Positions 44,699 through 52,716 of a stretch of 64,000 nucleotides of DNA are shown in pieces. This DNA comes from Parabacteroides distasonis ATCC 8503. GTDB lineage: Bacteria; Bacteroidota; Bacteroidia; Bacteroidales; Tannerellaceae. Positions within the stretch are counted from its first letter, which is position 1. Every line of letters begins with the position of its first letter. The notes under the pieces were generated by a model, which was not told the DNA's origin, did no database searches, and was given only the letters and a program-made list of their open reading frames with translations. Position numbers and translations under genes: made by a program. The stretch lies in assembly GCF_000012845.1 (NCBI RefSeq), contig NC_009615.1, positions 1,697,501 to 1,761,500 on the forward strand, given 5' to 3'.

Positions 44699-47600
44699 AA
44701 TTTTCCGTTTTTGTGTCTCTTTAAAATAGAGGTTACCACTTCTTTCTTTTGAGCGATACGTTCCATACGCATCTTTCCCTTTATCTTATAGATCAAAACA
44801 AAGAAGAAGGGAACCAACACGATACCTACCGTAATCGCCACCAGCATACCGAAGAACACGCCCGTACCGATACTATGGCGGGAAGCTGAGCCCGGTCCGC
44901 TGGCTAACACCATCGGAAGCATACCCAACACGAAGGCCAACGAGGTCATCAAGATCGGGCGGAAACGCATCTGGGCGGCATGGATAGCGGCTCTCACCAC
45001 ATCTACCCCGTTATCCACCTGTACCTTGGCGAACTCAACGATCAAGATAGCGTTCTTCGCCGCCAAACCGATCAAGGTTACCAGACCGATCTGATAATAA
45101 ATATCGTTCTCCAACCCTGTCGCCCAGATGCCCAAGTAGGCGCCCAGCGTAGCTACCGGCAAGGAAAGCAATACGGCGATCGGCACGATCCAGCTCTCAT
45201 ACTGAGCCGCCAAGAACAAGAAGACAAACAAGAAGACCAACGCCAAGACAAAACCAGTCTGCCCACCGGCCTGTTTCTCTTGATAGGAAAGACCGCTCCA
45301 CTCCAGACCGATATTCTCGGGCAGATGCTCCCTAGCGATCCGTTCCATCGCAGCCATCGCCTCACCCGTACTATATCCCGGAGCGGCTACGGCGTTGATC
45401 GAGGCCGTGGTGAACATATTGAAACGCTTGATCGTTCCCGGACCGGTCGTATATTGGGTCGTGCCCAAGGCAGTCAATGGAACCATCGCCCCATCCTTAC
45501 TGCGGACGAAGAACAAATCCAGATTATCCCGGGTGGCCCGATAAGGCGCCTCCGCTTGGATATATACACGGTAAATACGGTTGAACATATTGAAGTCGTT
45601 CACGTACACGGAGCCTAGATAAGCCTTCATGGTCGAGAAGATATCAGACAACGGGATGCCGAGGAACTTCGCCTGATCACGGTCCACGTCGAAATACAAC
45701 TGCGGGATCTCGCTCTGCATGGCGGAAGACACACCTTGAAGCTCAGGCGCTTGCGAAGCGTAATACAGGAAAGTATCCGTGGCACTTACCAGATTATCCC
45801 AGCTAGCGTCTCCCTTAGCCTCCAACTGCATCTCCAAGCCACCGCTCTCACCCAAACCCGGGATTACCGGTGGACGGTTCACATACGACTTAGCCTCGGG
45901 GTAATAGTAGAATTCCCGGCGGGCATCGGCCATCACGTCCTCTACCTTCATGCCGGAGGATTTACGCTCTTCCCACGGTTTCAAGATCACCGTCAGCGTG
46001 GCACGCCCTTGGTTCGTACCGACACGGGGACTGCTACCCGTTACATTCTGTACGTAGGCCACGGCCGGATGATGGTCGAGGAACTCGATCGCACGGTCGG
46101 TTACGGCACGTGTACGTTCCAAGGTAGTACCCTCGGGCATCTCCAGCTCTACAGTGAAGAACCCTTGATCCTCCTCCGGGATAAAGCTGGTAGGCAACAT
46201 CCGGTTCAAGACAAAGATGGCCACCAGTACCATCCCGAACCCTGCCAAGATACGGCGGGGATTAGCGATAGAGATACGCAACAACTTCGTATATTTCTTA
46301 TTTCCTTTCGCCAACCACAGATTGATCTTACGGAAAATAAACGCTTTCTTCTTATGAGACGGACGCAAGATGATGGCGCACATCGCCGGGCTCAACGTCA
46401 AGGCCACTACCGTGGACAACAGCACGGAAACCACGATCGTAACAGAGAACTGACGGTACAGCTGCCCCGTGATACCCCCCAAGAAACTCACCGGCACGAA
46501 CACGGCAGCCAATACCATGGAGGTAGCGATCAAAGCACCAGACAATTCCCGCATCGCCTTATGCGTAGCCTCACGGGCAGTCACACGCTCCTCGGCCATG
46601 ATACGCTCCACGTTCTCCACCACCACGATAGCGTCGTCCACCACGATACCGATCGCCAAGATCAATCCCAGCAAGGTTAGCATATTCAACGAGAAACCGA
46701 AGATCAACATGAAACCGAACGTACCGATCAAGGAGATCGGGACGGCGATCGTCGGGATCAAAGCCGCACGCCAATTCTGTAACGAGAGGAACACTACGAG
46801 AACGACCAAGAAAAGGGCCTCGAACAAGGTCTTATACACCTCGTGCACGGATTGTGAGATATACTCCGTCATATCGAACGGGAAATTATACTCCAAGCCT
46901 TCCGGGAAGTTCTTGCTGATATCCTTCATCGCCTCTTTCACCTTCGTGGCGACCTCCAGAGCGTTCGCCCCCGGCAACATATAGATACCCAAGATAGCGG
47001 CGTTCTTCCCATTGATCCCACTCTCCGTAGAATAAGAGGAAGCCTCCAGCGATACCCGGGCCACGTCGCTCATCCGGACGATCGAGCCATCCGGGTTTGC
47101 TCGCACCACGATATCCTCGAACTCCTTCACGGTAGACAAACGTCCCGGGGCCGTGATAGGCAAGGTGACATCCACATCCAGCACGGGCTGCTTACCCAGC
47201 TCGCCCGCCGCCGACTCCCGGTTCTGGTCTTTCAAGGCATCTTGCAAATCACTTACCGTCAATCCCATGTTGGCCAACCGATCCGGATATACCCAGATCT
47301 GCATACCGTAATAACGGCTACCGATATTCGATACACGACCTACGCCCGGGATACGGCGCAATACGTCCAACACGTTGATCGTGGCAAAATTACTCAGATA
47401 GATCTCATCGAACTTCGGATCGTCGGACATCAAGCTCAAGGTCATCAGCTGGCTAGGAGCCTGCTTCTCGATCGTGATACCATTTTGGATCACCTCGGCG
47501 GGCAAACGGCTCTCGGCCAGTTTCACACGGTTCTGGATCTCGACAGCCGCCAAGTCCGCATCGGCGGATACATCGAAGGTCACCGTAATATTCAAGCTAC

Positions 47601-47859
47601 CCGAGTTCGAGCTACTACTTTGCATATAGATCATACCCGGCGTACCGTTCAGCTCCTGCTCGATCGGGGTAGCGACCGCTTGAGACACCGTCAAGGCGCT
47701 CGCTCCCGGATACGTGGCGCTGATCTTCACTACAGGGGGCGTAATCTGCGGATACTGGTCCACAGGCAACAATGCCAGTCCGATGATTCCGACAATCACG
47801 ATCAGTATCGATAAGACGGTCGAAAAGACAGGACGGTCTATAAAGAATCCCGGTTTCAT
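44695..47859 (-). CDS. RND multidrug efflux pump, HAE1 type
   Basis: This 1054-residue inner-membrane pump has twelve membrane helices and two large periplasmic loops. The start GFFIDRPVFSTVLSILIVIVG, GIVVDDAIVVVENVERIM in helix 4 with the proton-relay aspartates, and AAKNAILIVEFA in helix 10 are classic AcrB/MexB motifs. It would export hydrophobic drugs, bile acids or similar compounds using the proton gradient. Four-base overlaps on both sides tie it to the adaptor and duct genes. Confidence 0.97.
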   Translation of the reverse strand: MKPGFFIDRPVFSTVLSILIVIVGIIGLALLPVDQYPQITPPVVKISATYPGASALTVSQAVATPIEQELNGTPGMIYMQSSSSNSGSLNITVTFDVSADADLAAVEIQNRVKLAESRLPAEVIQNGITIEKQAPSQLMTLSLMSDDPKFDEIYLSNFATINVLDVLRRIPGVGRVSNIGSRYYGMQIWVYPDRLANMGLTVSDLQDALKDQNRESAAGELGKQPVLDVDVTLPITAPGRLSTVKEFEDIVVRANPDGSIVRMSDVARVSLEASSYSTESGINGKNAAILGIYMLPGANALEVATKVKEAMKDISKNFPEGLEYNFPFDMTEYISQSVHEVYKTLFEALFLVVLVVFLSLQNWRAALIPTIAVPISLIGTFGFMLIFGFSLNMLTLLGLILAIGIVVDDAIVVVENVERIMAEERVTAREATHKAMRELSGALIATSMVLAAVFVPVSFLGGITGQLYRQFSVTIVVSVLLSTVVALTLSPAMCAIILRPSHKKKAFIFRKINLWLAKGNKKYTKLLRISIANPRRILAGFGMVLVAIFVLNRMLPTSFIPEEDQGFFTVELEMPEGTTLERTRAVTDRAIEFLDHHPAVAYVQNVTGSSPRVGTNQGRATLTVILKPWEERKSSGMKVEDVMADARREFYYYPEAKSYVNRPPVIPGLGESGGLEMQLEAKGDASWDNLVSATDTFLYYASQAPELQGVSSAMQSEIPQLYFDVDRDQAKFLGIPLSDIFSTMKAYLGSVYVNDFNMFNRIYRVYIQAEAPYRATRDNLDLFFVRSKDGAMVPLTALGTTQYTTGPGTIKRFNMFTTASINAVAAPGYSTGEAMAAMERIAREHLPENIGLEWSGLSYQEKQAGGQTGFVLALVFLFVFLFLAAQYESWIVPIAVLLSLPVATLGAYLGIWATGLENDIYYQIGLVTLIGLAAKNAILIVEFAKVQVDNGVDVVRAAIHAAQMRFRPILMTSLAFVLGMLPMVLASGPGSASRHSIGTGVFFGMLVAITVGIVLVPFFFVLIYKIKGKMRMERIAQKKEVVTSILKRHKNGKL

Positions 47860-49022
47860 TGTTCTTCCTCCTCTCTAAGCGCTTGGATAGCCTTCTCGTC
47901 GCCGGCCTCTACCGCATGTACCTTCACGCCCGGCACCAATTTATGATAACCTTCTACCACTACTCGCTCGTTCTCGCCCAAGCCCCGTTCGATCACGACC
48001 TTGTTGCCGATCTCCGGGCCGGTCTGCACGAAACGCTTCTCGGCGATATCGTCCCTACGGATGATATAGATGAATGCACCTCCTTTCTCGATCGAGAGGG
48101 CTTTCCGGGGAACGACGATCGAACGCTCGCGGACATCCAGCAGGAGCTTCACCTTCGTGAACTGTCCGGGCAATAATTTCTGGTTCGGGTTGGATAGTTC
48201 CGCACGAACGCCAAACGTACCGGTCTTCGGGTCCACCAGCGGGTCGGCGAAGTCCACGATACCTTTTACCGGGTATTCCGAGTCGTCCGCCAAGGTAACC
48301 GTCACGGTAGGCTGCCAAGAACGGGTCGTATCCTGCTCGCCAAACTTCACGTTACGACGCTCGGCACGCAGGTAATCCAAGGCGGTCATCTTAAAATCGA
48401 CCAATACCGTGTCACTTTTCACAACAGCCGCCAATTTCGAATTGACCCCCGGGCCCACCAAAGCACCCACATCCACGAAACGCTCACTGATATACCCAGA
48501 CAGCGGCGAGGTCACCACCGTATAGCTCAGCTCCATCTCCGCTTGGTCTAGATCCGCCTTGCTCATGGCGATATTCGCCTCGGCATCTTCCAGGGCGGCT
48601 GTGGCGTTATCCAAATCCAGTTGGCTGGCGGCGTGTTGCTCGTACAACGGTTTCAGGCGTTCCACATCACGCCGGGCCTTGGCCGCTTGGGCTTGGCTTT
48701 TCTTCAGTTGGGCTTTCGCTTTCTCTACTCTAGCACGATATTTATCGGGATTAATCATAAACAGGGGCTCATTCTGCTTCACCCGTTTACCTTCCTCAAA
48801 CAACATTTTCTCTAGGAATCCCTCCACACGGGCATGTACCTCGACAAAGCTGGCGGCACGGATACGTCCCACGTACTCGCCATAAATCTGCACGTCTTCT
48901 TTTGAGGGTTTGTCTACGATCACGATGGGCAATTGCTGCTCTTCCTTATGGCGGCAACCCGTCATCGCTACTACAAGGGCTATCAAGATAACCTGTACTT
49001 TTGCCAATCTTTTCCTGCTCAT
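47856..49022 (-). CDS. RND efflux periplasmic adaptor (membrane-fusion lipoprotein)
   Basis: This 388-residue protein has a lipoprotein signal (ALVVAMTGC, Cys22). It then has the adaptor layout: beta-barrel strands, a biotinyl-lipoyl-like half (YVGRIRAASFVEVHARVEGFLE), a coiled-coil hairpin (about 95-165), the second lipoyl half (SPLSGYISERFVDVGALVGP) and a membrane-proximal domain. It links the pump to the outer-membrane duct. It is first in the operon; no convincing -7 box was seen in the 279-base gap upstream. Confidence 0.95.
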   Translation of the reverse strand: MSRKRLAKVQVILIALVVAMTGCRHKEEQQLPIVIVDKPSKEDVQIYGEYVGRIRAASFVEVHARVEGFLEKMLFEEGKRVKQNEPLFMINPDKYRARVEKAKAQLKKSQAQAAKARRDVERLKPLYEQHAASQLDLDNATAALEDAEANIAMSKADLDQAEMELSYTVVTSPLSGYISERFVDVGALVGPGVNSKLAAVVKSDTVLVDFKMTALDYLRAERRNVKFGEQDTTRSWQPTVTVTLADDSEYPVKGIVDFADPLVDPKTGTFGVRAELSNPNQKLLPGQFTKVKLLLDVRERSIVVPRKALSIEKGGAFIYIIRRDDIAEKRFVQTGPEIGNKVVIERGLGENERVVVEGYHKLVPGVKVHAVEAGDEKAIQALREEEEQ

Positions 49023-49167
49023 TCTACCTATATAAATTACTTATGTCACATTTGTTATGTAAAGAAAGAAAGAATCATTCCATTTTTCTCGAGGAGACCG
49101 ATAATTAACATTACTTCACTTAATAACAAATCGTATAGCGTTTATGTTAACATTTATACTAAAATTA

Positions 49168-49220
49168 GGGTGTATCCAACCGGGGAATAAATCCACACCT
49201 ACTGGGTAAGTCTACACTTT
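49168..49220. repeat. multi-unit inverted repeat element F
   Basis: Three copies of a loose unit (ACYGGGKAA..RTCYACAC) lie here: direct at 49179-49200 and 49201-49218, and one inverted, overlapping copy at about 49168-49185. It sits in the gap after the rluA-type gene, next to its terminator. The copies are less alike than in the other elements. Confidence 0.45.
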
Positions 49221-49228
49221 AAAAACAA

Positions 49229-49268
49229 AATCCTTTCGAATGAAACGTTTTCTCCATCCGAAAGGATT
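49229..49268 (-). terminator. terminator of the tetR-fabH-fabG-rluA operon
   Basis: AATCCTTTCG (49229-49238) and CGAAAGGATT (49259-49268) form a perfect 10-bp stem. On the reverse strand the stem is followed by TTTTGTTTTT. Confidence 0.8.
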
Positions 49269-49301
49269 CCACATATATCAGATCTTTATCAATATCAATT
49301 A

Positions 49302-49976
49302 TTATCGGTCAACCGACAACGCTTTCCACAAATTATCATCCGGCACGGGAGCGACAATTCGCACGTTCTCTTTTGAAACCGGATGGATAAACTCCGCGCT
49401 ACGAGCGTGTAAGCTAATGCCCCCATCCTTATTGGAACGATCGAAACCATATTTCAGATCCCCCTTGATCGGACATCCCATCTTCGCCAACTGACAGCGG
49501 ATCTGATGGTGCCGCCCCGTCTTCAAATCGATCTCCAACAGATAATAATTATCCGAATGGGCGATCAATTTATAACGCAGGATGGCTTTCTTGGCATTCG
49601 GCCGCTCGGTATCATAAGCGTAACTCTTATTTTGCTTCTCGTTCCGCACCAGCCAATCCACCAACTCACCCTCATCCTGCGGGGGACGGTTCTTGACGAT
49701 CGCCCAATACGTCTTGCGCACCTCACCGACACGAAACATCTCGTTCAAGCGAGAGAGGGCCTTGCTCGTCTTGGCGAAAATCACGACCCCGCTCACCGGA
49801 CGATCCAGACGGTGCGTGACACCGACAAAGACATTCCCGGGCTTGCAATACTTCTCCTTCAGCCATACCTTCAGCATCTCCGAGAGAGGCTTATCGCCCG
49901 TCTTGTCGCCTTGTACGATCTCACGGCAGGTCTTATCTACCGCTATAATATGATTATCCTCGTAAATAACCTCCAT
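49302..49976 (-). CDS. RluA-family pseudouridine synthase
   Basis: This 224-residue protein has the catalytic RluA motif HRLDRPVSGVVIFAKT (about residues 56-71, with the Asp in RLDR) and the later GRHHQIRCQLAKMG. It lacks the N-terminal S4 domain of RluC/RluD and is the size of RluA/TruC-type enzymes. It isomerises uridine in rRNA or tRNA; the target site cannot be told. It starts one base after the fabG stop, so it is the last gene of this operon. Confidence 0.92.
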   Translation of the reverse strand: MEVIYEDNHIIAVDKTCREIVQGDKTGDKPLSEMLKVWLKEKYCKPGNVFVGVTHRLDRPVSGVVIFAKTSKALSRLNEMFRVGEVRKTYWAIVKNRPPQDEGELVDWLVRNEKQNKSYAYDTERPNAKKAILRYKLIAHSDNYYLLEIDLKTGRHHQIRCQLAKMGCPIKGDLKYGFDRSNKDGGISLHARSAEFIHPVSKENVRIVAPVPDDNLWKALSVDR

Positions 49977-49977
49977 A

Positions 49978-50724
49978 TTACATGTTCATACCGCCGTCAA
50001 CCTGAATAACCTGTCCGGATACATAAGAAGACATATCCGAAGCCAAGAAGGTAGCGATATTAGCCACATCCTCCACCGTACCGCCACGGCGCAAAGGAAT
50101 CTTCTTGCACCACTCGGCACGTACCTCGTCAGACAACTGAGCGGTCATATCCGTGATGATAAATCCCGGGGCGATAGCGTTCGCACGAATGCCACGAGAA
50201 CCCAACTCCTGAGCGACAGACTTAGCCAAGCCGATCATACCGGCCTTGGAAGCGGAGTAGTTAGCTTGTCCGGCGTTGCCATGAACACCTACGACAGAAG
50301 ACATATTGATAATGCTACCCGCACGTTGCTTCATCATGACCGGGGTACAAGCGTGGATAAAGTTGAAAGCGGACTTCAAGTTCACGTTCAACACAGCGTC
50401 CCATTGTCCCTCGCTCATACGCATCATCAAGCCGTCTTTCGTGATACCGGCGTTGTTCACCAAGATATCGATACGTCCGAAATCCTTCACGATCTCGGCA
50501 ACGACGTTATGAGTCTCCTCAAAGTTAGCAGCGTTGGAAGCGTATCCTTTCGCCTTTACACCCAAGGCCTCGATCTCAGCCTGTGTAGCCAAGCCATTCT
50601 CATCGATCACTAGATCCGTGAAAGCGATGTTAGCGCCCTCTTGGGCAAACTTCAAGGCGATAGCCTTACCAATACCACGAGCGGCACCCGTTACGACAGC
50701 CACTTTACCTTCTAATAGTTTCAT
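49978..50724 (-). CDS. fabG: 3-oxoacyl-ACP reductase FabG
   Basis: This enzyme reduces 3-oxoacyl-ACP with NADPH in fatty-acid elongation. I chose the ATG at 50724 (MKLLEGKVAVVTGAARGIG) over a TTG at 50748. The protein is 248 residues. It has the cofactor motif TGAARGIG (11-18), the NNAG motif and the catalytic Ser-Tyr-Lys set in MSSVVG and YSASKAG. The C-terminal SGQVIQVDGGMNM is typical. It follows the KAS III gene by 20 bases, so chain initiation and first reduction genes are together. Confidence 0.95.
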   Translation of the reverse strand: MKLLEGKVAVVTGAARGIGKAIALKFAQEGANIAFTDLVIDENGLATQAEIEALGVKAKGYASNAANFEETHNVVAEIVKDFGRIDILVNNAGITKDGLMMRMSEGQWDAVLNVNLKSAFNFIHACTPVMMKQRAGSIINMSSVVGVHGNAGQANYSASKAGMIGLAKSVAQELGSRGIRANAIAPGFIITDMTAQLSDEVRAEWCKKIPLRRGGTVEDVANIATFLASDMSSYVSGQVIQVDGGMNM

Positions 50725-50744
50725 ATTACTCAAATTTTTTAATA

Positions 50745-51689
50745 TCAATGTTTAATCAAGCAAGCTCCCGTTGAATAGCCACCGCCGAATACCGTGATAG
50801 CGATCAAGTCGTCTTTCTTGAAATTCTTATCGTTCTGGGCATATACCAAGGCCGAGCTTACGGAACCCGTATTTCCCAGCTCCTCGATATTGTGTAAAAA
50901 TTTCTCGTCCGGCAAGTTCAATTGCTTGGCGATATTCGCCATGATACGCATATTCGCCTGATGGCCGATGAAATAAGTAAGGTTATCCAGCGTATAACCG
51001 TTCTTCTCCAACAAATGAAGGACATTCTTAGGCATATAGGTACAAGCTTGGATAAATACGTCACGCCCCTCCGGCATCAAGATACCGCCGTCACGAGGAC
51101 GCAAGTGAACCGCCTCCATCGCTTTCGACAAATGGCCGAGACCTTGCGTGTAAACCTCTACGATCTCGGCGTCGCCCTCACCGATCCGCTCCTTGGAGAT
51201 AAAGAAAGCGGCGGCGGCATCACCCCATAAATGGCCCGCCTTCGGGTCTGTCTCATTATAATAAGCGGAGTTCTTATCAGCGGAAAGCACCAAAGCCTTG
51301 GAAGCCTTCCCCATGGCGAAATATCCCTCCACAACCTCCAAGGCGTTCAAGAAAGAAGAACAAGCCGAGGATAGATATAAAGCTTTCGCGTCAGCGATAG
51401 TATACTCATGTTGAACCGTATGCGCGGCCGTCGCAACCGTATCATAGGGAGAATACGAAGCGGAGACGATCAAGTCTACCTCCGTGATATCGTAAGGCAA
51501 TTTGGGAAGAGCGTCCTTCACGGCCTCAAGGCTCATGGTATTGATATTCTCTTCCTCTTTCGCTTTCGAGCGGGTATGAATGCCCGTCCGTTGCTCAATC
51601 CACTCACTCGTCAACCCGTTTAATTCAAGAAAATGTTGGTTATCTACCCGTTCTTCAGGCACATAAAACCCTGTCGCATTAATAAACAT
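50745..51689 (-). CDS. 3-oxoacyl-ACP synthase III (FabH-like)
   Basis: This 314-residue thiolase-fold condensing enzyme has the catalytic triad: Cys in LSSACSSFLNAL, His in FIGHQANMRI and Asn in ELGNTGSVSSAL. KAS III starts fatty-acid synthesis from an acyl-CoA and malonyl-ACP. The gene is sandwiched between a TetR regulator (16 bases upstream) and fabG, not in the common plsX-fabH setting. It may therefore be a second KAS III with a special primer, or part of a regulated lipid pathway. Confidence 0.9.
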   Translation of the reverse strand: MFINATGFYVPEERVDNQHFLELNGLTSEWIEQRTGIHTRSKAKEEENINTMSLEAVKDALPKLPYDITEVDLIVSASYSPYDTVATAAHTVQHEYTIADAKALYLSSACSSFLNALEVVEGYFAMGKASKALVLSADKNSAYYNETDPKAGHLWGDAAAAFFISKERIGEGDAEIVEVYTQGLGHLSKAMEAVHLRPRDGGILMPEGRDVFIQACTYMPKNVLHLLEKNGYTLDNLTYFIGHQANMRIMANIAKQLNLPDEKFLHNIEELGNTGSVSSALVYAQNDKNFKKDDLIAITVFGGGYSTGACLIKH

Positions 51690-51705
51690 CCTTAGTGTCT
51701 TTGAT

Positions 51706-52311
51706 TTACTTAATCTTTATTCCGTTGAATATTAAATTCATCACATTGTCTCTACGTTTAATCCGCTGGCTGATATTATCACCCATGATCCCCCGGATAT
51801 AGGGCACCTCCAGTCCTTTCAAGGCATGATGGAGCACGAGGGCGGTAATGTCCGTGTCCGGCATGCTGAATACACCTTCCTTCACGCCATCGTCCAATAT
51901 TCCCTTAATGATCTCCACTTCCCGAAGGTCGAAGCTCTTGCGTACCTTCTCCACCCGCCATATATCACGGAAGAAGGTAGCTCGCAACGTACCGTTCCGA
52001 AATACCAACGCCTTTACAGCGTCCAAGCGGCTATAGATAAACGTCAGCAACTTCTCGTCCGCCGGCAGATCCTTGCTGGCCACGTCCACCAGCATCTTAT
52101 GAAGCTGGTCCAGCTCCGACTCCACTACCGCCAAATAGATCTCGTTCTTGCTTTTAAAGTACGTATAAAGCGTACGTCTCCCCTTACGAGATGCCTGTGC
52201 AATATCGTTCATCGTCGTGTTATCAACCCCCATGCGGGCAAACAATTGTCTGGCCACATCCACCAACATGTCACGTGTTTTAGAAACTGTCATCGGCATT
52301 GTATTGCACAT
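51706..52311 (-). CDS. TetR-family transcriptional regulator
   Basis: From the ATG at 52311 this is a 201-residue protein. The N-terminal helix-turn-helix (about 10-55) reads ARQLFARMGVDNTTMNDIAQ and RKGRRTLYTYFKSKNEIYLA, the standard TetR pattern. The C-terminal ligand-binding half is unlike any I can name. It is first in an operon with fabH, fabG and an rluA gene, so it likely controls these genes and itself in response to an acyl compound. The RND efflux operon beyond the terminator is another possible target. Confidence 0.9.
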   Translation of the reverse strand: MCNTMPMTVSKTRDMLVDVARQLFARMGVDNTTMNDIAQASRKGRRTLYTYFKSKNEIYLAVVESELDQLHKMLVDVASKDLPADEKLLTFIYSRLDAVKALVFRNGTLRATFFRDIWRVEKVRKSFDLREVEIIKGILDDGVKEGVFSMPDTDITALVLHHALKGLEVPYIRGIMGDNISQRIKRRDNVMNLIFNGIKIK

Positions 52312-52386
52312 TTTGATTAAAACTGTGCGCAAAGTACTTAAAAAAGATCGTATCTACCAAGTATATTAAAAAAAACTTGCAATAAA

Positions 52387-52417
52387 TTTGTTTTGTAAGA
52401 AAATATCCCTACCTTTG
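52387..52417 (+). promoter_or_regulatory. promoter of initiator tRNA
   Basis: TTTG at 52387-52390 and TACCTTTG at 52410-52417 are 19 bases apart, matching the Bacteroidota -33/-7 consensus fully. This is the best promoter in the window, 32 bases before the tRNA. Confidence 0.85.
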
Positions 52418-52449
52418 CACTCGCAATCAAGAAATGATAGCAACTATAT

Positions 52450-52521
<72 letters not shown>

Positions 52522-52524
52522 CTA

Positions 52525-52567
52525 AGAAAAGCCTTCCGGTCTGTGACCAGAAGGCTTTTCTTTTTTC
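52525..52567 (+). terminator. terminator after tRNA-fMet
   Basis: AGAAAAGCCTTC and GAAGGCTTTTCT form a strong stem with an inner GGTC/GACC extension, followed by TTTTTT. Confidence 0.9.
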
Positions 52568-52569
52568 GT

Positions 52570-52650
52570 AACCCAATGGTTTACGGGGTGGGAATCATTG
52601 AGTTTTTCCCGTAATCCATTGACTTACGTACCGTAAACCATTCGCTTAAG
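52570..52650. repeat. multi-unit inverted repeat element C
   Basis: Four copies of a CAATGG-type unit lie here, one direct and three inverted. The outer two give perfect 12-bp arms, AATGGTTTACGG (52575-52586) and CCGTAAACCATT (52631-52642). The inner copies contain AATCATTGAG and AATCCATTGAC. It lies between the tRNA terminator and the 3' end of the reverse operon. Confidence 0.65.
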
Positions 52651-52668
52651 CCCAACAAGTCATAGGCT

Positions 52669-52703
52669 TACGTCCGGGGGCTCTTATTGGTTTCCCGGAC
52701 GTA
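52669..52703 (-). terminator. hairpin past the deacetylase/beta-lactamase-fold gene
   Basis: TACGTCCGGG (52669-52678) and CCCGGACGTA (52694-52703) form a perfect 10-bp stem, 14 bases past the stop of the reverse-strand gene. There is no T run. Confidence 0.55.
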
Positions 52704-52716
52704 GGTCCTACAGTTC

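Noticed and set aside
45736..46680. Forward reading frame of 314 codons
   Set aside because: It is a shadow of the RND pump gene on the other strand. The composition is Arg/His/Gln-rich with no family motif, while the reverse frame has all AcrB-type motifs.
50725..50748. TTG start for fabG overlapping the fabH stop
   Set aside because: The eight extra residues are not part of the FabG fold; the ATG at 50724 opens the canonical N-terminus.
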